A program made the translations under genes and the position numbers. DNA of 64,000 bases from Agrobacterium tumefaciens (lineage in GTDB: Bacteria > Pseudomonadota > Alphaproteobacteria > Rhizobiales > Rhizobiaceae): NCBI RefSeq assembly GCF_000834635.1, contig NZ_JXQV01000004.1:1-64000 (forward strand). Reading direction: 5' to 3'. The notes beneath the pieces were generated by a model. The model saw nothing but the letters and a program-made list of their open reading frames with translations. It was not told where the DNA came from and made no database searches. Below are positions 38,061 to 47,109 of this stretch, one piece after another. Every line of letters starts with the position of its first letter. Position 1 is the stretch's first letter.

Positions 38061-39803
38061 ATGCGGGCGGGTGCCATGCTTCTCGGCCTGTCCTGCGGCC
38101 TGGCGGCGGTTCCAGCTGGCGCGGGGCCTGCGCTTCCAACAGTGCCAGCCACCACCGATGCAGATATCAACAACCCGCGTGCTGTCAGCGATTTCGAGCA
38201 GCGTGAACGCCAGCGCGCCCTGCAGCGCGCCACCGATCAGCAGCCGGCAGCCCCGAGCGCGCCGGGACAGGAGGAGGCGGCTTTGCCGAAAGGCGCAGAG
38301 CAGGCCAGTTTCATGCTGAAGGATGTCGCGTTCAACGACAGCCACGTCTTCACCAAGACCGATCTCGACGCGATCGTCGCGCCCTATCTGAACCGCAATA
38401 TCTCTGTTGCGGATCTGTTCCGCTTGACCGCCAAGATCAACGCCGCCTATCGCGAGCGGGGCTACATCACCGCCCAAGCGGTGCTGGTACCGCAGCAGAT
38501 CGCTGGCGGCCATGTCCGCATCCTGCTGGTGGAAGGCAAGATTGGCGCCGTCGAAGTGTCCGGCAACAAGAAGATTCGCTCCGATGTGGTGATCGACCAT
38601 GTCGAGGTGCTGCCGGGCAGCATTCCCACGATCCAGCTGATCGAGCGGCGGCTGGCCGCGGTGAACCAGAACCGCAAGTTCCAGGTCAAGGCTGGGCTGA
38701 AGCCCGGCAAGGAAACCGGCACAACGGATTTGCAACTGCAGGTGACCGGCGAGCCGAAGCCGTTCAGCGGCACCGTCTATCTCAACAACCACGGCACCCG
38801 CGACAGCGGCCGTTATACGCTCGGTGCCACCGCCAGCCTCTACTCGCCCTTCGGCTATGACGAGACGATTTCCGCCGGCCTGACCACGTCCGTCACCGAC
38901 ATGAGCAACATGCTGCACGTTTTCGATGTCGGCTCCTATTTCTTTGATGCCGATCTACCGATGCCCGAAGGCAATGGCGGCCTTCGGCTGCTCTATTCCC
39001 ATTCGGACTCCAAGGTGCTGGAAGGCAGCTTCACCTCGCTCGGCGTGCTGGGTCGCGGGGATCTGGTCAGCCTCACCTATACCCAGCCCTTCTACACCAC
39101 CCCGACCTGGAATTTCTCCACGGTCAGCGGCGGCCAGTGGAGCAGCACCCATAGCGAAGTCAGCACCGTCGACACCGATACGCTGTCGTACCGGGTGTTC
39201 GGTGGCGTGAAGGGGCAGGCGACCTTTCCGACCAGCGGAACCTATGTCGAGACCGAACTGCGCGTGATCCAGTCCTGGGTCGATACGAAGGGGCTGAGCG
39301 GCCATGATCGCGATACGATAACCCGCATCGTCGGCAGCGCCACCCTGTTCCAGTCGATCGGCGACGGCGTCAGCCTGATGATGCGGACCGGAGGTCAATA
39401 CACCCCGGAACAGCGCCTGCCCTCCGGCGAACTCTGGTATCTCGGAGGCGTCAGCACGCTTCCCGCCTATGAGCTTTCATCGCTCTCGGGTGACAACGGC
39501 GGCTACCTGGCCAACCAGATTCGCTACAGTTCCAACGATTTCAACAGCGGCATGCAGCAGGCGCTGGGCATTCCCTTCTCCTCCGGCATCCGGGCCTTCT
39601 TCGACGTGGGTGCCGTGTTCGACGATTATCTGCGCGGCGAATCCAGCAGTTTCTACTCCGATGTTGGCTTTGGTCTGGATTTCGACATTGGCGGACATCT
39701 GAGCGGCGATCTGTCGGTGGCCTGGGCAATAGATCCGAAGATGAACAGCAACATCGACATCGAAAACCCCCGCTTCCTCTTCACGGTCACCACCAGCTTC
39801 TGA
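38061..39803 (+). CDS. TpsB outer-membrane transporter (FhaC/ShlB/HecB family)
   Basis: 580 residues from ATG 38061, which opens a signal peptide (LLGLSCGLAAVPAGAG). A GTG at 37950 with a G-rich site is in frame and would lengthen the n-region, so the start is uncertain. A charged helix (DFEQRERQRALQRA) matches the plug helix H1 of FhaC. Two POTRA domains follow at about 80-235, including YRERGYITAQAVLVPQQI and the VRILLVEGKIG strand. The rest is a 16-strand barrel ending in Phe, as expected for BAM substrates. The pairing with the giant adhesin is inferred from adjacency, same strand and matching families. Confidence 0.93.
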   Translation: MRAGAMLLGLSCGLAAVPAGAGPALPTVPATTDADINNPRAVSDFEQRERQRALQRATDQQPAAPSAPGQEEAALPKGAEQASFMLKDVAFNDSHVFTKTDLDAIVAPYLNRNISVADLFRLTAKINAAYRERGYITAQAVLVPQQIAGGHVRILLVEGKIGAVEVSGNKKIRSDVVIDHVEVLPGSIPTIQLIERRLAAVNQNRKFQVKAGLKPGKETGTTDLQLQVTGEPKPFSGTVYLNNHGTRDSGRYTLGATASLYSPFGYDETISAGLTTSVTDMSNMLHVFDVGSYFFDADLPMPEGNGGLRLLYSHSDSKVLEGSFTSLGVLGRGDLVSLTYTQPFYTTPTWNFSTVSGGQWSSTHSEVSTVDTDTLSYRVFGGVKGQATFPTSGTYVETELRVIQSWVDTKGLSGHDRDTITRIVGSATLFQSIGDGVSLMMRTGGQYTPEQRLPSGELWYLGGVSTLPAYELSSLSGDNGGYLANQIRYSSNDFNSGMQQALGIPFSSGIRAFFDVGAVFDDYLRGESSSFYSDVGFGLDFDIGGHLSGDLSVAWAIDPKMNSNIDIENPRFLFTVTTSF

Positions 39804-39813
39804 CGCAGTGCCT

Positions 39814-39831
39814 GCCGCCCGCCCGGGCGGC
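39814..39831. terminator. GC palindrome after tpsB
   Basis: An 18-bp perfect palindrome (two 8-base GC arms, CC centre) 11 bases after the tpsB stop, without a T tract. The rest of the gap to the frcR stop at 39930 shows no gene. Confidence 0.4.
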
Positions 39832-39929
39832 GCGACGACAAAGTGCGCGGAAAGGGGATGTTGCCAACCTTCAGGCAGGTTAAGCATCGCCTAGGCTATT
39901 ATCCTGCCCGCACCGACATGCGCCGACGC

Positions 39930-41162
39930 TTACCCAGCCGTTTCCTTGAACAGCACGTTCTGGTCCAGCAGGTAGCGTGAGAAGAGCGGCAGGCTTGCGC
40001 CGCCGATGGCGCGGGCTTGGCTGCCGACGGAGCCTTCCATGATTTCGGGGACCGATACGCCCTGAAGATCATGCAATTCCAGCGCCTTCTTGGTGGCGGA
40101 GGTGATGCGCTGGCGCACCCACGCGGGAAAGCCGCCATCGATGATGACGGATGCGAAATCGATAATCGAGGCGGCGGCGAGCACGGCTTGTGCCAGCGCT
40201 GCGGCGGTGTTTTGGATCCACAGTTCCAGCGGCTCACCGAAATCCACCCATTCATCCGGAGAAAACCAGAGCGGCTTGGGGTCGATATTGTTTTCGCGCA
40301 GCATGTCTTCCAGAACGAAGATCGAGGCGATCTTGAGCAGGGGTACGGTGGAGCCATCCCGGCCTTGAACGGGCAGGGGCCCGATGGCACCGGCTGCACC
40401 CGTTCGCCCGGAAAACAGTGCCGAATTCAACACCACGCCGCCGCCGATGAAGGAGCCGATGAAGACATAGAGAAAATCTGGATATTGCTGGCCCAGACCA
40501 AAGACGAGTTCGGCGCCGCAGGCGCTGGTCGCGTCATTCTGCAGGAATACCGGATAGCTGACCTTGGCAGCAATTTCGGCGCGCAGATCGAACCCGCGCC
40601 AGCGGTCCATCTCCTGTTGCGGCGCGCCCACCTCTGCCGCCCAGCTCCACATTTCAAAGGGTGCGGCGATGCCGATGCCGGCGATTCTTTCGCGCATCTC
40701 AGGTGTCAGCCGCGCTTCCAGCTCTGCCATGCCATTGATGACAAACGGCAGGATCCACTCCGGCATGGGGTAGGGGTAGGTGTTGCGCAGCTTGAGCCGG
40801 ATGCGCCCGACAAAATCCATCAGCACGAGATCAACACTGCGACGACCGATTTTCACACCGAAGGAAAGCACCGCATCGGGGTTAAGCCGCATGGGCGTCG
40901 ATGGCTGGCCAACCTTGCCGCGCAGGGGCTCGCCGCGAATAAGAAGCCCGTCGCTTTCCAGCGAGCGCATGATGACGGAAACGGTCTGAGCCGACAGGCC
41001 GCTGCGGCGCGCAATCTCGGCCTTCGACATGCCGCTGTGTCGGCGCACCAGCGACAGGACCAGGCGTTCATTATAGGCGCGCACACGGACCTGATTGGCA
41101 CCTCCGCTCAAATCCGGTGCAGTTGCTGCTGGTTGCTGCAGCGGCTCGCTTTCGCGTTTCAT
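39930..41162 (-). CDS. frcR: ROK-family transcriptional regulator of the frc operon
   Basis: 410 residues from ATG 41162 (GGGAGGG 8-9 bases upstream). The N-terminal winged helix reads SGMSKAEIARRSGLSAQTVSVIMRS (about residues 45-70). The C-terminal ROK sugar-kinase-like domain includes IDGGFPA and the IGGG loop, but the usual CxCGxxGCxE zinc motif is absent. It is divergent from frcB, the arrangement of frcR in Sinorhizobium meliloti, hence the symbol. It probably represses or activates frcBCAK from sites in the AT-rich gap in response to a hexose. Confidence 0.8.
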   Translation of the reverse strand: MKRESEPLQQPAATAPDLSGGANQVRVRAYNERLVLSLVRRHSGMSKAEIARRSGLSAQTVSVIMRSLESDGLLIRGEPLRGKVGQPSTPMRLNPDAVLSFGVKIGRRSVDLVLMDFVGRIRLKLRNTYPYPMPEWILPFVINGMAELEARLTPEMRERIAGIGIAAPFEMWSWAAEVGAPQQEMDRWRGFDLRAEIAAKVSYPVFLQNDATSACGAELVFGLGQQYPDFLYVFIGSFIGGGVVLNSALFSGRTGAAGAIGPLPVQGRDGSTVPLLKIASIFVLEDMLRENNIDPKPLWFSPDEWVDFGEPLELWIQNTAAALAQAVLAAASIIDFASVIIDGGFPAWVRQRITSATKKALELHDLQGVSVPEIMEGSVGSQARAIGGASLPLFSRYLLDQNVLFKETAG

Positions 41163-41269
41163 GTGGCATTCCCTCCCGGCCGGCAATGGTTTTTCGCCGG
41201 CTGCATATGCTCTCCACATCTTTGTTTTTGCCGGAAATAAGGTGTCCTCCCACCAAATTTCCCTAGATG

Positions 41270-41345
41270 CGGAATTCATAAAATGCCACAAAGAATTAAT
41301 AATTCAATTGGATTTATTTATTGACAGAGGATTGTTTTGGTGTTT
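41270..41345 (+). promoter_or_regulatory. AT-rich frcR-frcB intergenic control region
   Basis: The gap between the divergent starts holds an A/T tract (41291-41320) with an AATTAATAATT dyad, next to a perfect TTGACA at 41321. I cannot find a convincing -10 at 17 bases, so a regulated promoter is only inferred. ROK regulators commonly bind AT-rich dyads. Confidence 0.35.
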
Positions 41346-41435
41346 CCATCTGTCGCAGTGGCCCCGCTCTTGGAGGAGAAGGGTCGCAACAGTCGCTTCA
41401 ACAGGAAGCACTTGTCTCATCATCGGGAGGACTAC

Positions 41436-42458
41436 ATGAAAAGCACTGTTTCCGCCATTCTCGGCGCGCTCGCGCTCGGCGTTTCCTTTGGCTCAGTCGC
41501 TTCGGCTGCCGATACGTCGGTTTGCCTGATCACAAAAACAGATACGAACCCCTTCTTCGTCAAGATGAAGGAAGGCGCAACGGCCAAGGCCAAGGAAGTT
41601 GGCGTGAAGCTGAAGTCCTACGCCGGCAAGATCGATGGTGACTCCGAAAGCCAGGTTGCTGCAATCGAATCCTGCATCGCCGATGGCGCCAAGGGCATTC
41701 TCATCACCGCATCCGACACCAAGGGCATCGTGCCGACCATCAAGAAAGCCCGCGAAGCTGGCCTTCTCGTGATCGCGCTCGACACACCACTTGATCCTGT
41801 CGATTCTGCTGACGCGACATTCGCAACCGACAACCTGCTTGCCGGCAAGCTGATTGGCCAGTGGGCCAAGGGCACCATGGGCGACAAGGCAAAGGACGCC
41901 AAGGTTGGCTTCCTCGATCTGACGCCTGACCAGCCAAGCGTTGACGTTCTGCGCGACCAGGGCTTCATGATGGGCTTCGGTATCGATCCGAAGGACGCGA
42001 GCAAGATTGGTGACGAAAACGATCCACGCATCGTTGGCCACGACGTGACCAACGGCAACGAAGAAGGCGGCCGCAAGGCCATGGAAAACCTTCTCCAGAA
42101 GGATCCAGGCATCAACGTTATCCACACCATCAATGAACCGGCTGCTGTCGGTGCCTACCAGGCACTCAAGGCTGTTGGCATGGAAGGTAACGTGCTGATC
42201 GTTTCCGTTGACGGCGGTTGCCCAGGCGTGAAGTCTGTTCAGGATGGCGTTATCGGCGCAACATCGCAGCAGTACCCGCTGATGATGGCAGCGCTCGGCG
42301 TGGAAGCGATCAAGAAGTTCGCTGACACCGGCGTTAAGCCAAAGCCAACCGAAGGCAAGTCCTTCTTCGACACGGGCGTTTCGCTCGTAACCGACAAGCC
42401 GGTTGAAGGTGTACCTTCGATCAGCGTCAAGGAAGGCCTTGCGAAGTGCTGGGGTTGA
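41436..42458 (+). CDS. frcB: Fructose/ribose ABC transporter periplasmic binding protein
   Basis: 340 residues from ATG 41436 (GGGAGGA 6 bases upstream). The signal peptide ends near ASA-AD. The mature protein is a type I sugar-binding fold: [18 protein letters not shown] opens lobe one, [18 protein letters not shown] forms the ligand loop, and VDGGCPGV closes the site. An extra C-terminal Cys and the CIADG Cys could form a bridge. Order and neighbours match frcBCAK of S. meliloti, which imports fructose, mannose and ribose; exact substrates here are inferred. Confidence 0.88.
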   Translation: MKSTVSAILGALALGVSFGSVASAADTSVCLITKTDTNPFFVKMKEGATAKAKEVGVKLKSYAGKIDGDSESQVAAIESCIADGAKGILITASDTKGIVPTIKKAREAGLLVIALDTPLDPVDSADATFATDNLLAGKLIGQWAKGTMGDKAKDAKVGFLDLTPDQPSVDVLRDQGFMMGFGIDPKDASKIGDENDPRIVGHDVTNGNEEGGRKAMENLLQKDPGINVIHTINEPAAVGAYQALKAVGMEGNVLIVSVDGGCPGVKSVQDGVIGATSQQYPLMMAALGVEAIKKFADTGVKPKPTEGKSFFDTGVSLVTDKPVEGVPSISVKEGLAKCWG

Positions 42459-42482
42459 TCCCTTAACCTTTGACAAAACCAG

Positions 42483-42513
42483 GCCAGCCGGAACCCGGGT
42501 TCCGGCTGGCTTT
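42483..42513 (+). terminator. Intercistronic palindrome between frcB and frcC
   Basis: A perfect 28-bp palindrome (14-base arms 42483-42496 and 42497-42510) is followed by TTT. Such hairpins after binding-protein genes usually stop a fraction of transcripts and protect the upstream mRNA, giving more binding protein than permease. Confidence 0.7.
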
Positions 42514-42595
42514 CCCATAAGTTTTCGCAGTCAGATTATCCGGCTAAGGATCGAGCCCCGCAGCGGGCGGACGCTGGCGAGCGGGAGGAGGAAAC

Positions 42596-43660
42596 ATGAG
42601 CGGAATACAGGAATTCGAGCGAGTGCTTGATGGCAGCGACAAGAATGTCGCGTCGTTCGAACAGCAAAAAATTTCACCTTTGAAACGCGCGCAGCATTTT
42701 CTGCATTCGACGCCTGCGGCTGTGCCGCTGATCGTTCTGGTGATGTCGATCGCCATTTTCGGTCTGACCATCGGCGGACGTTTCTTTTCATCCTACACGT
42801 TGACGCTGATCCTGCAGCAGATTGCCGTCGTCGGCATTCTCGGCTCGGCCCAGACGCTGATCATTCTGACCGCCGGTATCGATCTCTCGATCGGCGTTGT
42901 CATGGTGATCTCATCGGTGGTGATGGGCAATGTAGCCGTAAACTACGGATTGCCGAGCGGCGTTGCTGTTCTCGCTGGCTTCGTGGTCGGCGGATTGTGC
43001 GGCTTCTTCAACGGCTTTCTGGTTTCCGTGGTCAAGTTGCCGCCGTTCATCGTGACGCTGGGATCATGGAACATCGTCATGGCGACGAATTTCATCTATT
43101 CGGCCAACGAGACCATCCGCGATACGGATGTCGCGGCGAACGCGCCGCTTCTGCAGATTTTCGCCACCAATTTCCGTATCGGCAGCGCCATTCTGACGCT
43201 TGGTGTTATCGCCATGGTCCTGCTTGTTGCTCTGCTCTGGTATATTCTCAACCACACCGCCTGGGGCCGCCACGTCTATGCCGTGGGTGATGATCCTGAA
43301 GCGGCAAAGCTTTCCGGTATCCAGACGCGCAAGATCCTTCTCAGCGTCTATACGGTTGCTGGCTTTATCGCGGCCTTCGCTGCCTGGGTTGCCATTGGCC
43401 GTAACGGCTCGATTTCGCCATCCGCTGCCGTGACCGACTACAATCTGCAAGCCATCACGGCAACGGTGATTGGCGGCATCTCGCTGTTTGGCGGGCGCGG
43501 CTCCATTCTCGGCACGCTGTTTGGCGCGATGCTGGTGGGTGTTGTGTCCATGGGCCTCAATATGCTGGGTGCAGACCCCCAATGGAAAGTCATGTTGACA
43601 GGCTGGCTGATTATCGCCGCCGTCGCAATTGACCAATGGATCCGAAAGGCAGGCGTGTGA
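42596..43660 (+). CDS. frcC: Fructose/ribose ABC transporter permease
   Basis: A 354-residue inner-membrane permease of the RbsC-like family, with about ten hydrophobic segments. The landmark ILTAGIDLSIGVVMVISS is present near residue 100, and the GRGSILGTLFGAMLVG coupling region lies near the C-terminus. The soluble N-terminal 35 residues are longer than in RbsC. GGAGGAGG precedes the ATG. The stop overlaps the frcA start (TGATG). Confidence 0.88.
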   Translation: MSGIQEFERVLDGSDKNVASFEQQKISPLKRAQHFLHSTPAAVPLIVLVMSIAIFGLTIGGRFFSSYTLTLILQQIAVVGILGSAQTLIILTAGIDLSIGVVMVISSVVMGNVAVNYGLPSGVAVLAGFVVGGLCGFFNGFLVSVVKLPPFIVTLGSWNIVMATNFIYSANETIRDTDVAANAPLLQIFATNFRIGSAILTLGVIAMVLLVALLWYILNHTAWGRHVYAVGDDPEAAKLSGIQTRKILLSVYTVAGFIAAFAAWVAIGRNGSISPSAAVTDYNLQAITATVIGGISLFGGRGSILGTLFGAMLVGVVSMGLNMLGADPQWKVMLTGWLIIAAVAIDQWIRKAGV

Positions 43661-44454
43661 TGACCGTTGATTACACAAGGAAACCCATTCTTTCCGCTCA
43701 TGGTCTCGTCAAGCGCTATGGCCGCGTGACCGCTCTCGACCATGCGGATTTCGATCTCTATCCGGGCGAAATCCTGGCCGTGATCGGCGATAACGGCGCG
43801 GGCAAGTCCTCGCTGATCAAGGCTCTTTCAGGCGCGGTGCGCGCGGACGAAGGCGAGATCAGGCTGGATGGCGAAGTCGTTCAGTTCAAGACGCCGCTCG
43901 AAGCCCGCGATGCCGGTATCGAGACCGTCTATCAGAACCTTGCCCTTTCGCCCGCTCTGTCGATTACCGACAACATGTTCCTGGGACGTGAGCTGAGAAA
44001 GCCCGGCATCTTGGGCTCGGTGTTCCGCAAGCTCGACCATGCTGCCATGGACAAGTTTGCCCGCAGCAAGCTGTCTGAACTTGGCCTGATGACCATTCAG
44101 AACATCAACCAGTCGGTGGAAACGCTGTCTGGTGGCCAGCGTCAGGGCGTTGCCGTGGCAAGAGCGGCAGCCTTCGGCTCCAAGGTCGTCATTCTCGACG
44201 AACCAACGGCGGCGTTGGGCGTGAAGGAAAGCCGTCGCGTGCTGGAGCTTATTCTCGATGTCCGCTCGCGCGGAATGCCGATCGTGCTCATCTCCCACAA
44301 CATGCCGCATGTGTTCGAGGTCGCAGACCGCATTCACATCCACCGGCTTGGCAAGCGCCTGTGCGTCATCAACCCGAAGGAATACACGATGTCCGACGCG
44401 GTTGCCTTCATGACAGGCGCGAAAGAACCGCCGAAAGAGATACTCGCCGCATGA
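43660..44454 (+). CDS. frcA: Fructose/ribose ABC transporter ATP-binding protein (single domain)
   Basis: 264 residues with one ATPase domain only, unlike the duplicated RbsA/MglA; this is typical of FrcA. Walker A GDNGAGKSS is at 43-51. The signature is degenerate (LSGGQRQG), and Walker B is VVILDEPTAALG. It overlaps frcC by one base and frcK by four, so the three are translationally coupled. An in-frame ATG at 43636 inside frcC is unlikely. Confidence 0.88.
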   Translation: MTVDYTRKPILSAHGLVKRYGRVTALDHADFDLYPGEILAVIGDNGAGKSSLIKALSGAVRADEGEIRLDGEVVQFKTPLEARDAGIETVYQNLALSPALSITDNMFLGRELRKPGILGSVFRKLDHAAMDKFARSKLSELGLMTIQNINQSVETLSGGQRQGVAVARAAAFGSKVVILDEPTAALGVKESRRVLELILDVRSRGMPIVLISHNMPHVFEVADRIHIHRLGKRLCVINPKEYTMSDAVAFMTGAKEPPKEILAA

Positions 44455-45080
44455 CGATGACACTTGATGCGCTGGCTGATGACATCATCCAGCGCGCGTC
44501 AGACGCATCCCGCTTCATGGTTGCGATTGCCGGTCCCCCAGGGGCCGGCAAGTCCACGCTGGCAGATGCGCTGCATGGCGAATTGATCCGACGCGGCGAA
44601 AAGGCCGAAGTTCTGCCCATGGACGGGTTCCATATGGATAACGGCATTCTGCAACATCGCGGTTTGCTGGCCCGCAAGGGCGCGCCTGAGACATTCGATG
44701 TGCGCGGCTTCTCAGATATTCTGGAAGCGGTTCGCCGGGGCGATCAGGAGGTTCTGGTTCCGGTGTTTGACCGTTCGCGGGAAATCGCCATCGCCTCTGC
44801 AAGGGCCGTTTCGCCGGAAACGCGGTTCATTCTGGTGGAAGGCAATTATCTCCTTCTCAATGAAGAGCCTTGGGCTAAGCTGAAAGACAGCTACGATTTT
44901 TCCATTTTCGTTGGTCCCACCGTCGAGGTTCTGGAGCAGCGTCTGCGCGACCGCTGGGTCGGCTATGGTCTTGATGAGGCGGGGATACAGGCCAAGCTTT
45001 ACGACAACGACCTGCCAAACGGCAAGCGCGTGGTCGAGAACTCCGTTCGCGCCGATATCAGCATCGATATCTGGGAATAG
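44451..45080 (+). CDS. frcK: FrcK-like P-loop sugar kinase
   Basis: 209 residues. The P-loop GPPGAGKST is at 28-36. The fold and the DGFHMDNG motif resemble the uridine-kinase/pantothenate-kinase/fructose-kinase group. It is the last gene of the frc operon, with an ATGA overlap to frcA. It presumably phosphorylates the imported sugar, although in S. meliloti the role of FrcK is not firmly established to my knowledge. Confidence 0.82.
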   Translation: MTMTLDALADDIIQRASDASRFMVAIAGPPGAGKSTLADALHGELIRRGEKAEVLPMDGFHMDNGILQHRGLLARKGAPETFDVRGFSDILEAVRRGDQEVLVPVFDRSREIAIASARAVSPETRFILVEGNYLLLNEEPWAKLKDSYDFSIFVGPTVEVLEQRLRDRWVGYGLDEAGIQAKLYDNDLPNGKRVVENSVRADISIDIWE

Positions 45081-45102
45081 TCGCGCCAAAACCTGCAGCG
45101 AT

Positions 45103-45143
45103 ATGCGGTTTGTCTGAAAATCCATTCCGATTTTAAGCCGCAT
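45103..45143. repeat. Long nested hairpin between frcK and recF
   Basis: Outer arms ATGCGGTTT/AAGCCGCAT (45103-45111, 45135-45143; one G-T pair) enclose a second stem AAAATC/GATTTT with a CATTCC loop. It has no T tract. It resembles rhizobial dispersed palindromes of the RIME type more than a terminator, and occupies most of the 100-base gap. Confidence 0.45.
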
Positions 45144-45181
45144 GTTGTAGGTCATGATCCCATGACGATTCTGGATGCGGC

Positions 45182-46306
45182 ATGACTGCCAAGGTTTTCC
45201 TCTCTCGGCTGACACTGACCGAGTTTCGCAATTACGCGGAGGTCTCTCTGCGCCTTGATGACCGGCATGTGGTGCTGACGGGCGACAACGGTTCGGGCAA
45301 GACCAATCTTCTGGAAGCCATCTCCTTTCTGTCGCCAGGCCGAGGCTTGCGGCGCGCCACCCTTTCCGATGTCACACGGGTGGGCGCGCAGAGCGCGGGC
45401 TTTTCCATTTTTGCAGAAGTGAACGGAATGGATGGCGAAGTCGCCATCGGCACAGGGCTGGAAGGCGAGGGGGAGGCGCTGGCGCGCCGCCTGCGTTTGA
45501 ACGGGACATCAGTCAGATCCGTTGACGAGTTGACCGACCATCTGCGCGTGCTCTGGCTCACACCCTCCATGGATGGGCTGTTTACCGGCTCCTCATCCGA
45601 CCGACGCCGCTTTTTAGACCGGCTGGTGCTGTCGCTGGACCCAGGCCATGGCCGCAGGGCAAGTGATTTTGAAAAGGCCATGCGCGGCCGCAACCGGCTT
45701 CTGTCCGATGGCCGGTTTGATCCGGTCTGGCTGGAGGGCATCGAAAAACAGATGGCGGAGCTTGGCATTTCCATGGCAGTCGCACGCCACGAAATGCTGG
45801 GGCTGCTGAAGGCGTTGATCGACAGCCGCAGCGATGACACGAACTTCCCGACGGCGTCGCTGACGCTATCAGGCTTCATGGATGGGCAGTTTCACCGTCC
45901 GGCGGTTGATCTGGAAGATGAGTATCTGGCGGCTCTGAAGGATAACAGATACCGCGATGCTAGCGCCGGACGCACGCTGGAAGGGCCGCACCGGGCCGAT
46001 CTGTTCGTGCGCCATGCGGAAAAAGATATGGATGCGGGACGCTGCTCGACAGGCGAGCAGAAGGCGCTTCTCGTTGGTCTTGTTCTCGCCCATGCGCAAC
46101 TCACCGCCAACATGACCGGCCATGCGCCGGTGCTGCTGCTGGATGAAATTGCCGCGCATCTGGATGAGGGACGGCGCACCGCGCTGTTTGATCTTATTCA
46201 CGCGCTGGGCGGGCAAAGCTTCATGACCGGCACCGATGCGGCCATGTTTGCAGGGCTTGGCGACCGGGCACAGTTTTTCGATGTTTCCCATGGGCGCATC
46301 GGGTGA
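45182..46306 (+). CDS. recF: DNA replication and repair protein RecF
   Basis: 374 residues of the SMC-like ATPase that loads RecA at gapped DNA with RecO and RecR. Walker A GDNGSGKT is at 34-41, the signature is STGEQKALL near residue 285, and Walker B is VLLLDEIAAHLDEGRR. The opening RLTLTEFRNYAEV is family-typical. It is not beside dnaA, dnaN or gyrB here, as is common in Rhizobiales. It may be cotranscribed with the MoeB-like gene 41 bases on. Confidence 0.95.
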   Translation: MTAKVFLSRLTLTEFRNYAEVSLRLDDRHVVLTGDNGSGKTNLLEAISFLSPGRGLRRATLSDVTRVGAQSAGFSIFAEVNGMDGEVAIGTGLEGEGEALARRLRLNGTSVRSVDELTDHLRVLWLTPSMDGLFTGSSSDRRRFLDRLVLSLDPGHGRRASDFEKAMRGRNRLLSDGRFDPVWLEGIEKQMAELGISMAVARHEMLGLLKALIDSRSDDTNFPTASLTLSGFMDGQFHRPAVDLEDEYLAALKDNRYRDASAGRTLEGPHRADLFVRHAEKDMDAGRCSTGEQKALLVGLVLAHAQLTANMTGHAPVLLLDEIAAHLDEGRRTALFDLIHALGGQSFMTGTDAAMFAGLGDRAQFFDVSHGRIG

Positions 46307-46347
46307 TAGGTCTTGCACCCTGTTGAGATTGCCGGGAGAACGACACC

Positions 46348-47109
46348 TTGGACCCCCTGACGCCAGATGAAATCGAACGTTACAAGCGCCATATCCTGCT
46401 GCCGGAAATCGGCGGCGTCGGCCAGCAGCGCCTGAAGGCGGCCAAGGTGCTGGTCATAGGCGCGGGCGGGCTTGGCGCACCGGTGCTGTATTATCTGGCG
46501 GCGGCGGGTGTTGGAACGCTCGGGATCATCGATGACGATGTGGTGTCTCTGTCCAACCTCCAGCGTCAGGTCATCCACGACACCGGCACGCTGGGAGACC
46601 TGAAGACAGAAAGCGCCCGCCGGTCCATCGCGCGGCTGAACCCGCATGTGCGAACCATCAGTTTCGAGGAACGTTTTTCACTCGTCTGGGCGCATGACCA
46701 TCTGAAAAGCTTCGATCTTGTTATCGATGGCTCCGACAATTTCGATACGCGCTATGCAGCAGCCGATGCGGCAGAAACTGCAGAAATTCCACTGGTCACA
46801 GGCGCTGTCGGGCGTTTCGATGGGTCGGTGACGGTTCTCAAACCCTATGAAGCCGGTGCCGACGGCATCTTGTTTCCACGCTACAGAGATCTCTTCCCCA
46901 TGCCGCCGCCGCAGGGCGTCGTTCCATCCTGCGCGGAAGTGGGTATCATCGGCGCCCTGACCGGCGTGATTGGCACCATCATGGCGATGGAGGCAATCAA
47001 ACTGATCACCGCCACGGGTGAGCCATTGATCGGCCGATTGCTACTTTATGATTCGCTTTCGGCCCGGTTCGATACGATGCGATACAAACGCAGGGCAAGC
47101 AAAGCATGA
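46348..47109 (+). CDS. moeB: MoeB/ThiF-type adenylyltransferase (HesA family)
   Basis: 253 residues starting at TTG 46348 (GGGAGA about 9 bases upstream). The ATP site GAGGLGAPVLYYLAAAGVG and the GIIDDDVV-NLQRQ segment are intact. The likely thioester Cys lies in PSCAEVG. It would adenylate the C-terminal glycine of a ubiquitin-like sulfur carrier (MoaD or ThiS). The four zinc cysteines of E. coli MoeB are missing: YRDLF stands where a CxxC-type motif is expected, and the C-terminus ends RRASKA. There is no rhodanese domain. The symbol is therefore tentative. Confidence 0.75.
   Translation: MDPLTPDEIERYKRHILLPEIGGVGQQRLKAAKVLVIGAGGLGAPVLYYLAAAGVGTLGIIDDDVVSLSNLQRQVIHDTGTLGDLKTESARRSIARLNPHVRTISFEERFSLVWAHDHLKSFDLVIDGSDNFDTRYAAADAAETAEIPLVTGAVGRFDGSVTVLKPYEAGADGILFPRYRDLFPMPPPQGVVPSCAEVGIIGALTGVIGTIMAMEAIKLITATGEPLIGRLLLYDSLSARFDTMRYKRRASKA

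Noticed and set aside
37046..39929. A CDI-type toxin/immunity module downstream of the adhesin
   Set aside because: The adhesin ends in ordinary repeat-like sequence without a VENN-type or nuclease tip. The next genes are IalB and TpsB, not a small immunity gene.
39814..39930. Direct repeat of the tRNA-Ser 3' end as an island boundary
   Set aside because: I compared the tRNA end with the sequence after tpsB and saw no match of useful length.
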